Of a DNA stretch of 64,000 nucleotides, positions 7,799-15,786 are shown in pieces. Source of the DNA: Sporisorium sorghi (taxonomy: Eukaryota; Basidiomycota; Ustilaginomycetes; Ustilaginales; Ustilaginaceae). Where the stretch lies: the NCBI GenBank assembly GCA_023212695.1, contig JALCCG010000004.1, positions 124,001 to 188,000 of the forward strand, given 5' to 3'. Positions within the stretch are counted from its first letter, which is position 1, and the number at the start of each line of letters is the position of its first letter. The translations under genes were made by a program, and so were the position numbers. The notes beneath the pieces were generated by a model. The model was not told where the DNA came from. It did not search any database and saw nothing but the letters and a program-made list of their open reading frames with translations.

Positions 7799-10027
7799 AT
7801 GTTTGACTGGCTTGGCTATCGTCAGGGACTTCCGCTTTGGATTTCATGGCGTCTGAATCGTAAGCTGAAGGAAGATGTTGAAGAGATATTTGAAGGCATT
7901 GCCGAGACACGCAAAGAGCTGCTGTTCTCGTGGAGTCATGAATACTGGGGGCATCTGGACCGCCTCAAGGAGCAGCTGGACAAGCTTCATGCTTCAGGAG
8001 ATTGCAGCGCGCATTCCTTGTCTTCAGACTCTCGAATGAATCAAGAGCAGCTGTTCTCTGCCCTTTACTCGCGCGCTTCTGACTTCACTGAATTGTTTGT
8101 GTTGAACCCCTCCGGTGAGGTCACGTATTCTACATGCACTTCACATATTGGTACAACCTATGATGACGGAAGTCAGTTGGGCCGTGCTATCCATCATCTC
8201 ACCGGTCTTGGAACCGGCAAATTACTCTTCGGACCTTACGGCGACCCCATCACATTAACCATCGGTCCTCGAACCTCCACTTTTCACGACAAAATGACAC
8301 TTTTATTCATGAATGCCCTCTATACAGACGGAGCTTTTGCAGGTATTCTGTGCGGGCGAGTGCCTAATGACGTCATTGGGGATTTAATTCAGCGGGAATC
8401 CGGACACATATACCCTGACTCCGGTGACAACTATATTTTTATGGCAAAGCCTGAGTTGAATCTTCACATCGCTCCGGGGACGGCCCTTTCAAGAAGCCGA
8501 TTTGAAGATCGTACCTTTACCCACGGCGAGAATTTGAAGGATGGCGTTACCACCGACTGGGGTACGGTATCGGTCAAAGAGCATACTGAACTTGAGCTTA
8601 TGTTCACCGATCCGGCAACAGGTCAACTCCATCCAGGGGTGGCCAGCACCATCCGCAACGGCGACAATCTGTTTGTTGCCTTTCCCGGTTACTCCGATTA
8701 CCGCCATATACCGGTGATTGGCAAGGGCGTGACTTTTCGCTTGCCCCATTGTCCGGATGACTGGGGGATGATGTGTGAAGGCGATTTGGAGGAGGTCTAC
8801 CGGATTCGCAGCATAAGATGGAGACATTCCAAGCTGCACAGCGCGTCCACGCTTCTCTCCAGCGTGCTGACTGCTGCGATTGTATATGCTGCCGCCTCCC
8901 ATTTATCTCCGCTAGCTGCCGCCATTATTGGCTTGGCCGCATGTCTGATTACCGGTCTCCTCACTTCTGCTTTGGTGGGGCGCAAGGAAATCGAACGGGT
9001 GGCGGATCGCCTTCGCCGTCTAAGCCGATTCATCCGCATTAATGCCGAAGGCACAGGCGACCTTACCCAGCGGCTGGATACCCGTCACTTCGACCATGAC
9101 GAAACCCGTGAGTTAGCCAAATGGATCAACAATATGATCGATTCGCTGGAGAGTATCATGATGCAGGTGAAATTGACCGCAGGCGATGTTTCCTCCAGTC
9201 AACAGATCATGAATGACACAACCGCAGTTACCGTGACGTCCGCACAGCGGGTCAGCAGCAACATCAGCGAGATGATCCGCAGCATGCGCAGCCAGCTTCT
9301 GGATATTGATGCCGTCAAGGAGCGCGCGGAGCACATGCGGGTGACGCTGCGCCAGCTTGAACAGCAGGCCAATGAACAGATCGATGTGGCCAAGAACGAG
9401 GTGGTCCGCATCGGGGACAAGATGTCACACATCTCTTCCAAAGTCGAGGAAACAAACCATACCATCCGCATCTTCATGCAAACCGTTCGGGAGATAAGAG
9501 GTGTGCTGCATGTCATCGAGCAAATCTCATCACAAACACATCTTCTCGCCCTGAATGCATCGATTGAAGCCGCAAGAGTCGGAGAGCATGGCCAAGGCTT
9601 TGCCGTTGTTGCATCCGAGATCCGTAAGCTGTCCGACCTGACGAGACAGTCCACAGAGGAAGTCCATGGCATTATCAGTCATATCTATAAAGATGCCGAG
9701 TTTGCGTTTCAATCCATGGAGGAAGGGACCAAGGTGGTGCAGGAAGGCAATCTCCTGGTTTCCGCAGCCTCCGAGCTGTTAACGGCGGCGGCCGAGGATG
9801 ATCTGCGGAAGCATCAGGCTGTGGATGAAGTGGTTCAGCTGATGGAGAAGATTGCTTCGGTCAGCAAGGAAAACCGCAAGATCTCCAAGGACGTGGAGAG
9901 CAGGGTTCAGGAGCTTTCCCGGGAAATCGAAAGCGTAAGGCACACCTCCGGCAATGTAGAAGTCATTGCAAAATCCATGCAGCAGCTGGTGGGGCAATTC
10001 AAGCTCACCGATTCCCGCATCCGTTAA
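7799..10027 (+). CDS. Methyl-accepting chemotaxis-type receptor with a central membrane hairpin
   Basis: 742 residues. The N-terminal ~330 residues are soluble with no preceding transmembrane helix and include a PDC/Cache-like stretch ([35 protein letters not shown]). Two hydrophobic helices separated by a short turn follow at ~350-390, then a HAMP-like segment (~390-445) and a helical signalling domain ending in the highly conserved hairpin tip [29 protein letters not shown] precedes the ATG. As the signalling tip must be cytoplasmic, a two-helix hairpin also puts the sensor domain in the cytoplasm, unlike standard receptors. It would pass ligand signals to CheA. The gene is monocistronic. 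Confidence 0.87.
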   Translation: MFDWLGYRQGLPLWISWRLNRKLKEDVEEIFEGIAETRKELLFSWSHEYWGHLDRLKEQLDKLHASGDCSAHSLSSDSRMNQEQLFSALYSRASDFTELFVLNPSGEVTYSTCTSHIGTTYDDGSQLGRAIHHLTGLGTGKLLFGPYGDPITLTIGPRTSTFHDKMTLLFMNALYTDGAFAGILCGRVPNDVIGDLIQRESGHIYPDSGDNYIFMAKPELNLHIAPGTALSRSRFEDRTFTHGENLKDGVTTDWGTVSVKEHTELELMFTDPATGQLHPGVASTIRNGDNLFVAFPGYSDYRHIPVIGKGVTFRLPHCPDDWGMMCEGDLEEVYRIRSIRWRHSKLHSASTLLSSVLTAAIVYAAASHLSPLAAAIIGLAACLITGLLTSALVGRKEIERVADRLRRLSRFIRINAEGTGDLTQRLDTRHFDHDETRELAKWINNMIDSLESIMMQVKLTAGDVSSSQQIMNDTTAVTVTSAQRVSSNISEMIRSMRSQLLDIDAVKERAEHMRVTLRQLEQQANEQIDVAKNEVVRIGDKMSHISSKVEETNHTIRIFMQTVREIRGVLHVIEQISSQTHLLALNASIEAARVGEHGQGFAVVASEIRKLSDLTRQSTEEVHGIISHIYKDAEFAFQSMEEGTKVVQEGNLLVSAASELLTAAAEDDLRKHQAVDEVVQLMEKIASVSKENRKISKDVESRVQELSREIESVRHTSGNVEVIAKSMQQLVGQFKLTDSRIR

Positions 10028-10122
10028 TTGCAGTTTCACCAAATTAAACAGGCCTTCATGCTTCAATCAAGTCGGTAATAGCTGTGTCTTGAACAGGAAG
10101 GCTGTATGTTTATAACAATGAA

Positions 10123-10160
10123 GGAGGCTCGGGCTTCTAAGCCCGAGCCTCCCTCATCTT
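10123..10160. terminator. Terminator between convergent genes
   Basis: Perfect 12-bp stem GGAGGCTCGGGC / GCCCGAGCCTCC with a TTCTAA loop. The T-tract after it is poor, so it may act partly as a convergent barrier. Confidence 0.7.
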
Positions 10161-10200
10161 CGTACCGATTTTGACTAATTCAGCAATTAAACCGGACGCA

Positions 10201-11088
10201 TTAATACGTCGGCAGCGGATTAGGCCTCCAGCTTGAACGCTCTCTAACCAAATCGCTAATACCAACAAACTCAACCTTTTTTTGCAGCTCCGGAATGGAA
10301 ACTTTCAGTGCTTCTGCCGTTCGGGTGCCGAATACGCCAACATGCCCAATGGCAATGCAGGATGTTCTTTCTTCCGCATGCTGTGCCGCCGTCACGAGCT
10401 GCTTGCTTACATGCTGTACCGTATGAACATCGTCCAGGAAAATATCATTGGCTATCGCTGGCATCCCCTTCTCTGCCGCCAGCTTGCCGACCACGCTGCG
10501 GTAATTGGTTTTACTATCGATAAAGAACAATCCTCTTTCCTTGCACACATCAAGCACAATCGACATGATCCGTTCATCACCTGTAACCTTGGAGCCCATA
10601 TGATTGTTAATCCCAATCGCATACGGTACGGAATCGATCGCCTCTTCCATTCGTTTACGAATCTCCTCATCGGTAAGCGAGCTCAGAATGGCGCCAGGTC
10701 CAAGCCAGGAAGCTCGTCCCTGTTTAGGCTCCATGGGCATATGGATAATAACATCATGTCCCATCTTATGCGCGGACTCTGCATCCTTTTTGCTTGTTGG
10801 CAAAAAAGGCATCACGGCAACCGTAATCTTGACAGGCAGACTCAGCATCTCCTGAGTGCCCTTCTGACCATTGCCAAAGTCATCAATGATGACCGCTAAT
10901 TTACTTATTTTCTGCCCTTTGCCAGACTGGTTGTTCAGAGGCTCCTCACGTAACTGCCTGGTTACTTGAACAGGAGGCTCAGCGGCGTTGGCCTTCCCTG
11001 CAAAATATCCGCCCCCCTGTGTTCCGTTTGCGATCCCACATATCATACACAGCAAGAAGACAACCGAACTTCTAAATACCTTCCGCAT
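10201..11088 (-). CDS. Divergent polysaccharide deacetylase family (YibQ-like) exported protein
   Basis: 295 residues from ATG at 11088, with AAAGGAAAGGGG upstream; the frame is open further upstream. Signal peptide at residues 1-25 (SSVVFLLCMICGIANG). The domain begins KLAVIIDDFGNGQKGT, the signature of the divergent polysaccharide deacetylase family, and continues with VAVMPFLPTS, DVIIHMPMEP, GINNHMGSKVT, FFIDSKTN and IAIGHVGVFG. The family has the TIM-barrel fold of carbohydrate esterase 4 with rearranged catalytic residues; substrate is unknown, probably cell-wall glycan. Transcribed alone, converging on the chemoreceptor gene. Confidence 0.85.
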   Translation of the reverse strand: MRKVFRSSVVFLLCMICGIANGTQGGGYFAGKANAAEPPVQVTRQLREEPLNNQSGKGQKISKLAVIIDDFGNGQKGTQEMLSLPVKITVAVMPFLPTSKKDAESAHKMGHDVIIHMPMEPKQGRASWLGPGAILSSLTDEEIRKRMEEAIDSVPYAIGINNHMGSKVTGDERIMSIVLDVCKERGLFFIDSKTNYRSVVGKLAAEKGMPAIANDIFLDDVHTVQHVSKQLVTAAQHAEERTSCIAIGHVGVFGTRTAEALKVSIPELQKKVEFVGISDLVRERSSWRPNPLPTY

Positions 11089-11236
11089 TGTTGGACGCCC
11101 CTTTCCTTTCACCATCATATTTACCAGACCTAACCGTATTATTTGAAAAAAGTTATTCAAATATGTAACACAGCAGCTGAATGTTAACATTCATTAGGAC
11201 ACCAGGCACAAGAAACATCTCCGTTCAAGAAAATAA

Positions 11237-11280
11237 AAACAAGACACCTCCCGTCACAGGTAAACGCCTTGTTTCTTTTT
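11237..11280 (-). terminator. Probable terminator after the 11327 gene
   Basis: Imperfect hairpin whose outer arms are AAACAAG and CTTGTTT, with T-rich tracts on both sides. It lies directly downstream of the minus-strand gene ending at 11327. Confidence 0.6.
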
Positions 11281-11326
11281 TTGAGTATGTTCAGTTTTCC
11301 TTCAGAAGTGTTAAAAGTGTTGTCAT

Positions 11327-11641
11327 TCAAGGATGCTCCTCTCCCGCAATAACCTGCAGCGCATTTCCGACGGATTGCAGAAGATTGCCGGCAGCCGTAA
11401 GATCGTTAGCTTTCTTATTCATGGCTGTGCCCCTCAGTTTTGTGCTAATCTCTGCCTGAGCCGCATTGGCTATCGACTGCATCGCATTTCCAAGAACAGA
11501 GAGTCTTCGGCCTTCAGCCTGCAATTTCTTTCGTTTGGACAACTTTTTGGTTTGACCCAGAGCAGCAATATTCGTTCCCAACGCTTGCAGCCAAGCATAA
11601 GCCGCAAGCTGCTCTTGGAGACTCAAATCCTTGGCTGACAA
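11327..11641 (-). CDS. Small helical protein of unknown function
   Basis: 104 residues if started at the TTG with AGGTGA about five bases upstream; a GTG nine bases further upstream (11650) is in frame but would overlap that site. The sequence is alanine, leucine and asparagine rich and made of repeats of the type GNAMQSIANAAQ, AGNLLQSVGNALQ and LQALGTNIAALGQ, which points to an amphipathic helical bundle. No signal peptide or cysteine is seen. I recall similar short proteins in Bacillales genomes but cannot assign a function. Confidence 0.65.
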   Translation of the reverse strand: MSAKDLSLQEQLAAYAWLQALGTNIAALGQTKKLSKRKKLQAEGRRLSVLGNAMQSIANAAQAEISTKLRGTAMNKKANDLTAAGNLLQSVGNALQVIAGEEHP

Positions 11642-11758
11642 GGCAATCACCTACTCTCAACTACCTATATCTATATCACTATTTAATATAATACGTGCAT
11701 TCCATCTCTTTGGTATAAGTCATTAACCCTGTCCCATAGAATCTCCACGCAAAAAAAA

Positions 11759-11793
11759 ACTCGTAAACTGCAAAGCAGTTTACGAGTTTTTTT
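11759..11793 (-). terminator. Terminator of the tRNA-Leu gene
   Basis: Perfect 13-bp stem ACTCGTAAACTGC / GCAGTTTACGAGT with an AAA loop. On the minus strand it is followed by a run of T bases, and on the plus strand as well, so it works in both directions. Confidence 0.9.
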
Positions 11794-11801
11794 CTTTAGG
11801 A

Positions 11802-11832
<31 letters not shown>

Positions 11833-11885
11833 GTTAGCCCACACGGACCTGAACCGTGCGCGTCTGCCAATTCCGCCACGACCGC
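11802..11885 (-). tRNA. tRNA-Leu (anticodon CAG)
   Basis: 84-nt class II tRNA. The acceptor arms GCGGTCG and CGACCGC pair and the discriminator base is A, as usual for leucine. The anticodon loop reads TTCAGGT with anticodon CAG (reads CUG), the variable arm is long and the T arm contains GGTTCGAGTCC. The 3' CCA is not encoded. The gene is alone and followed by its own terminator. Confidence 0.95.
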
Positions 11886-12062
11886 ATATTGCCTGTCTGC
11901 CTCGAGTCAATCTCTAATCAGCGGCGACAAGATATATAATATCACGCTGAATAAATGGAGTCAACACTTTTTTTCAGCTTGATTAAAAACCTGATTTTCG
12001 GTTAAAATAAGAACATAAGTTCTCATTAAATAACCATTTACTATATAAAGGCGGTGAAGTTG

Positions 12063-12482
12063 ATGGCCATACCGGCTGTTACGACGGAAGAACGAGCGTT
12101 GATCAAGAGTTATCTGCTTCTGAGGTTCATCCATAAAGTGTTTGAGCGGGATTGCCGGATCATCCAGGAGAGCGGTGTCTTCAAGACCCCTCAATTGTAT
12201 GTGGAAATGGTAGGTAACGGTGCCAAACGGGCAGCTGTCCTTCTTCGTGAAGTGAAGCAGGAGTTCGCCAAGCGAACGATCAAGGTTTATGACATCGTAC
12301 AGAGCCAGGACGGAATTCAGGCACGGTATGCATGCCGGGGTTACATCGGATCAATGAATATTCTATGGCCATCCTTCCGCGAGGAGATGATGGACCGCAT
12401 GCGCGCCTATCTCGGGCTGGTTCCGCCTGAGACCGAGACGACCGAGCATCCGGTTGCTCCTGCCGCTGCATTCGCCCGCTAA
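12063..12482 (+). CDS. Conserved-looking soluble protein of unknown function
   Basis: 139 residues from ATG; GGTGA lies five bases before. GTG (12054) and TTG (12060) in the same frame are alternatives. The protein begins with a helical region (TTEERALIKSYLLLRFIHKVFERDCRII), then a beta-rich middle with KVYDIVQSQDGIQARYACRGYIGSMNILW, and a proline/alanine-rich tail. No cysteine pair, membrane helix or catalytic motif is visible. No family recognised. It is followed by a terminator, so it is a single transcription unit. Confidence 0.7.
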   Translation: MAIPAVTTEERALIKSYLLLRFIHKVFERDCRIIQESGVFKTPQLYVEMVGNGAKRAAVLLREVKQEFAKRTIKVYDIVQSQDGIQARYACRGYIGSMNILWPSFREEMMDRMRAYLGLVPPETETTEHPVAPAAAFAR

Positions 12483-12504
12483 TTGCGGCCGTTCAACAGA
12501 GAAT

Positions 12505-12547
12505 AACCGTCTTCCCGGCTGCACAATACGCCGGATAAGACGGTTTA
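12505..12547. terminator. Bidirectional terminator between convergent genes
   Basis: Outer arms AACCGTCTT and AAGACGGTT enclose an inner CCGGC/GCCGG stem. It separates the plus-strand gene ending at 12482 from the minus-strand gene ending at 12561. Confidence 0.8.
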
Positions 12548-12560
12548 ATTTGATCGTGCC

Positions 12561-12890
12561 TTAGTGAAGGTTATGCTGCACACGGGTCAATCCCTGCGAG
12601 AGAGCATGTCCAGCACTAGCGGCAGACGCTACTGCTACGGCCTCCATAATTTGAGCATCCGAGGCTCCCTTGGCACGGGCCTCTTCCATATGATAAAAGG
12701 TACACAGCTCATTATTGGCGAACAGCCCAATCCCGAGCGCAATCAGCTGTTTCGTTCTCTCATCCAGCTCGCCATCCGAAAAACAGACACCGGTAAACTG
12801 ATGATACGCCTCTGCCATCTCCGGCATGCTCTGCTTCAAGTTCAGGATTTCATTTTTATATGCCGAGATTTTGTCGTTGGACATTTCCAT
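12561..12890 (-). CDS. Carboxymuconolactone decarboxylase / AhpD-like family protein
   Basis: 109 residues. The all-helical CMD fold is indicated by LDERTKQLIALGIGLFANNELCTFYHMEEARAKGASDAQIMEA. AhpD proteins use an E...CxxCxxxH relay to reduce peroxiredoxins; here the motif is NNELCTFYH, with one cysteine and no partner two residues on, so a redox disulfide of the classical type is not possible within the motif. It may be a non-redox member of the family. AGAGGTG lies eight bases before the ATG. Monocistronic as far as can be seen. Confidence 0.82.
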   Translation of the reverse strand: MEMSNDKISAYKNEILNLKQSMPEMAEAYHQFTGVCFSDGELDERTKQLIALGIGLFANNELCTFYHMEEARAKGASDAQIMEAVAVASAASAGHALSQGLTRVQHNLH

Positions 12891-12958
12891 CGTCTGAACA
12901 CCTCTTCTAAATAAAATATTCTAGAGGTTAAGTTGTCCGACGAGTTCCAAATCTATGC

Positions 12959-13177
12959 CTACTCTTCAATCGGGCTTACTCTCGGCTCTTTTTTCAACTG
13001 ATAGCTGTACCTGCGATCCAGCTTGACTACACGCCGGTTTCGGCGGCGGATGATAACCTGCTCCGGGTCCCAGGCGACAACAAAGCCGATAATATCATTG
13101 CTCTCCAAGCCGTCCCGCACAACCCGAACCAGCTCACCGGAAACCCTTAATTCATCAAGTCTTTCATCACTAATCAT
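12959..13177 (-). CDS. Small basic protein of unknown function
   Basis: 72 residues. GGAGG lies seven bases before the chosen ATG; another ATG six bases upstream is too close to it. Alternating hydrophobic and charged segments (GELVRVVRDG, DIIGFVVAWDPEQVIIRRRNRRVVKLDRRYSYQL) suggest a small beta barrel, perhaps of a nucleic-acid-binding type given the arginine cluster. Family not recognised; function unknown. Confidence 0.7.
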   Translation of the reverse strand: MISDERLDELRVSGELVRVVRDGLESNDIIGFVVAWDPEQVIIRRRNRRVVKLDRRYSYQLKKEPRVSPIEE

Positions 13178-13210
13178 CGCCATGCCTCCTTCATCATCTT
13201 ACTCTGCAAA

Positions 13211-13243
13211 AAAAGACCTAAATGAATATCATTTAGGTCTTTT
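13211..13243. terminator. Terminator after the 13303 gene
   Basis: Perfect 15-bp stem AAAAGACCTAAATGA / TCATTTAGGTCTTTT with an ATA loop, with A and T tracts on either side. It ends the minus-strand gene above it. Confidence 0.88.
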
Positions 13244-13302
13244 GAATGCGATGCCATACGCTATCGATAAACATCCTGATTAAGGGATGTTCTATATACC
13301 CA

Positions 13303-13632
13303 TTAACGCTGTGCCGGCTCGATGCTGTCATTCTTCTCGTACCAGAAGTCCAGAACGGTTGAAGACATCACACGCTTCTCGATATATTCCACTTGCTGAG
13401 GTGTGAACTGTTCCTTCCACTCGAAGGAAACCTCCTCACACAATCCGGCAATCGTCAGCAGTTCTGACCAGGCAACATAGCGTTTGTACCAGAAAAACTG
13501 AGGATGTTCAATCATATAGGGATATAGATCATCAAACTCCGTATGTTTACAATCCAAAGCACGTTCAAAATGTACCTTTGCTTCATTCAGCTTATCAATC
13601 AAAAACGGCTCGGTTACAGGTTGTTTCCCCAT
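13303..13632 (-). CDS. Small aromatic-rich protein of unknown function
   Basis: 109 residues, acidic and rich in tyrosine, phenylalanine and tryptophan (HPQFFWYKRYVAWSELL, VSFEWKEQF, VLDFWYEKND). It looks like a compact helical cytosolic protein. No signal peptide, no metal motif. A GAGAGAGGAGG-type site precedes the ATG. I do not recognise the family; similar length and style are common among Paenibacillus hypothetical proteins. Confidence 0.68.
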   Translation of the reverse strand: MGKQPVTEPFLIDKLNEAKVHFERALDCKHTEFDDLYPYMIEHPQFFWYKRYVAWSELLTIAGLCEEVSFEWKEQFTPQQVEYIEKRVMSSTVLDFWYEKNDSIEPAQR

Positions 13633-13704
13633 GGTGCTGCCTCCTCTCTCTTGCCTACCTCTTTATTATAAGCGAAAATCACGGAGGCGAAAAGAATTTG
13701 TTGC

Positions 13705-13732
13705 GATTTTAGGCGGAAATCCATCTAAAATC
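13705..13732. repeat. Palindromic hairpin without T-tract (REP-like)
   Basis: Arms GATTTTAG and CTAAAATC are perfectly complementary, enclosing GCGGAAATCCAT, which can pair further (GGA/TCC). No T-run follows on either strand, so it is a weak terminator candidate. It lies ~110 bases downstream of xpt in a 210-base stretch (13633-13842) without a gene. Confidence 0.45.
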
Positions 13733-13842
13733 AACTGCGAATTTCCATATTTCATATCTCATGGCACAGGTACAAACGTTCATGACCTAAGGCCTAGCCC
13801 TCTTCGCTTGCACGTTGAGTCGCCTATGCCGATTCTACCGAT

Positions 13843-14412
13843 TTAGCTGAACGAAATTTTACCATCTTCAAGTGAGGAAATCGTAACTAGCGACTCCACA
13901 TGAACATTTTGCTCACGCAGGGTTCTTGCCCCAGCCTGGAAACTCTTTTCGATCACAACGCCCAGCCCGATTAATTCAGCGCCTGCCCGGTCAATGATTT
14001 TGATCAGACCTCTTGCTGCATCCCCGTTGGCAATAATGTCATCAATGAAGAGCACCTTATCATGTTCCCCTATAAACTGGCGTGACACCATAATATCCGT
14101 AACAATTCCTTTGGTGAAAGACGGGACGCGCTCACACAAGGCATCGGGGTCAGCCAGCAGTGTTTTCTTGCGTCGGGCGAATACCATAGGAACTCCCAGT
14201 TCAAAAGCCGCAGCAAATGCCACTGAAATGCCGGAGGATTCCAGCGTAACCACCTTGGTCACACCGCTTTCTTTAAATCTTGCCGCAAACTCTCGGCCCA
14301 TCTCCATAATTAAAGCCGGGTCAACCTGATGTGTCAGCAGCGCATCCAGTTTCAGCACCTGCTCCGACAACACGACACCTTCTTTAATGATCCGCTCTTT
14401 CAACCATTCCAT
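13843..14412 (-). CDS. xpt: Xanthine phosphoribosyltransferase
   Basis: 189 residues. Converts xanthine and PRPP to XMP in purine salvage. The PRPP-binding loop is VLFIDDIIANGDAARG; other typical blocks are LLTHQVDP near the N-terminus, TLESSGISVAF and FARRKKTLL. GGGAGG lies nine bases before the ATG at 14412; the frame is open further upstream to 14478 but lacks a better start. In many Bacillales xpt is led by a purine riboswitch and followed by pbuX; neither is present here. The 250-base region upstream contains only a possible 22-codon reading frame. Confidence 0.92.
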   Translation of the reverse strand: MEWLKERIIKEGVVLSEQVLKLDALLTHQVDPALIMEMGREFAARFKESGVTKVVTLESSGISVAFAAAFELGVPMVFARRKKTLLADPDALCERVPSFTKGIVTDIMVSRQFIGEHDKVLFIDDIIANGDAARGLIKIIDRAGAELIGLGVVIEKSFQAGARTLREQNVHVESLVTISSLEDGKISFS

Positions 14413-14666
14413 CAAAAAGACCTCCCACGATTCCTTTGTCGTAAAAGTAACATATTCCTCCCTGTACGGCAAGTACAAACGATCACTCCGTCATTTAAGT
14501 GTACGGTTTCCGTCATAAATCCTAACATCAAGCTCCATAAACAGACCAACCAATGACATAACCCCCTTATTAAGCGTACGCTCGGACAGGTTGGAGTCAT
14601 GTCCCAGCTGTGTGAGGCATACCTTGTACTATGCAGAATTAATAACTTTCAAGGGGGCCGCGGCGC

Positions 14667-15713
14667 TTGCGTAATTATATGCGTGTTTTACAGATCGCCT
14701 TTACATATATTGGAACGATTGTGGGCGCTGGCTTTGCTACCGGTCGGGAAATCCTTCAATTTTTTACCCAGTATGGGCACTGGGCAACACTTACCATTCT
14801 ACTGACTACCGGATTATTTATCTGGCTCGGCACCAAAATCATGACGATATCCAAACGGATCGGCGCCCAATCCTTCGAAGACCTGAACAAGTTTCTGTTT
14901 GGGGAGAAAGCCGGGAGCTGGATCAGCCTCTTTATGTTTATCATCCTGCTTGGTGTGAACAGCATTATGCTTGCCGGTGCCGGATCCGTTTTTGTGGAGC
15001 ATCTGAATTTAAATTATCAGACCGGATTGTTTGTAACGATGATCGGAACTTATTTTATTCTTAGAAAAGGCATTCAGTCCATCATGACGATGAACAGTCT
15101 CGTCGTTCCCATGATGCTGACCCTATCGGTTGCTATTGTCTCTCAAACGATTCACACACCGGGAGCCACCCGGTTCTTAACATTGACGACCGACCACAGT
15201 CTCCCTTCGGTTTGGCTTGCGCCGCTGCTCTACACGGCCTTTAACCTGGTGATGGCGATGCCGGTGCTGGTCCCGCTGGGCAGTCAAACGGAGAGCGCTC
15301 GCACCGTAAAATGGGGCGGCATCATCGGAGGTACAGGCGTAGGATTTATGCTGATGGCAGCCCATTTTGCGATGTCCGCCCATATGCCCGGCATTTCCCA
15401 ATATGAAATTCCGATGGGCAGCATCGCCAATCAGCTGGGCTGGCTTGTTCAGATCATCTATCTCATTCTGATCTTCCTTGAAATATTCAGCACGTTTGTT
15501 GCCAACATCTACGGGATCACGCTGCAGGTGCAGCAGCGCACCTCCCTCTCGCCAAGAGTGATTACCCTGGGTATCATGGTATTCTGTTATTTCTTCAGCC
15601 AGTTCGGTTTCAGCTCCCTGCTCTCCTTGCTCTACCCCACGTTCGGAGGACTGTGCCTGCTGTGGGTGCTCCGTCTGACTCTGTTCGGAACACCTCAGGT
15701 GAGGGACAAATAA
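14667..15713 (+). CDS. ykvI: YkvI-type multi-pass membrane permease
   Basis: 348 residues with about ten transmembrane helices. It starts IAFTYIGTIVGAGFATGREILQFF; the GTIVGAGFATGRE motif is typical of the YkvI family of LeuT-fold transporters, where an unwound first helix binds substrate. Substrate unknown. The TTG start is chosen because AGGGGG lies about nine bases upstream; an ATG at 14679 is the alternative. It is divergent from xpt and separated by about 250 bases. The product ends in a short charged tail and the gene is followed by a strong terminator. Confidence 0.83.
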   Translation: MRNYMRVLQIAFTYIGTIVGAGFATGREILQFFTQYGHWATLTILLTTGLFIWLGTKIMTISKRIGAQSFEDLNKFLFGEKAGSWISLFMFIILLGVNSIMLAGAGSVFVEHLNLNYQTGLFVTMIGTYFILRKGIQSIMTMNSLVVPMMLTLSVAIVSQTIHTPGATRFLTLTTDHSLPSVWLAPLLYTAFNLVMAMPVLVPLGSQTESARTVKWGGIIGGTGVGFMLMAAHFAMSAHMPGISQYEIPMGSIANQLGWLVQIIYLILIFLEIFSTFVANIYGITLQVQQRTSLSPRVITLGIMVFCYFFSQFGFSSLLSLLYPTFGGLCLLWVLRLTLFGTPQVRDK

Positions 15714-15735
15714 GGAGCAAATAAATAAAAATAAA

Positions 15736-15786
15736 TGGGGCTGTCCCAAAAGCACGTCATCAAGTGCCTTGGGACAACCCCATTCT
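15736..15786. terminator. Bidirectional terminator between ykvI and yhaN
   Basis: Arms TGGGGCTGTCCCAA and TTGGGACAACCCCA with one mismatch, plus an inner GCAC/GTGC pairing. It ends both converging transcripts. Confidence 0.88.

Noticed and set aside
14413..14666. Purine riboswitch before xpt
   Set aside because: No GTTTCTACC-type or TATAA...ATATGG-type conserved core was found on the minus strand.
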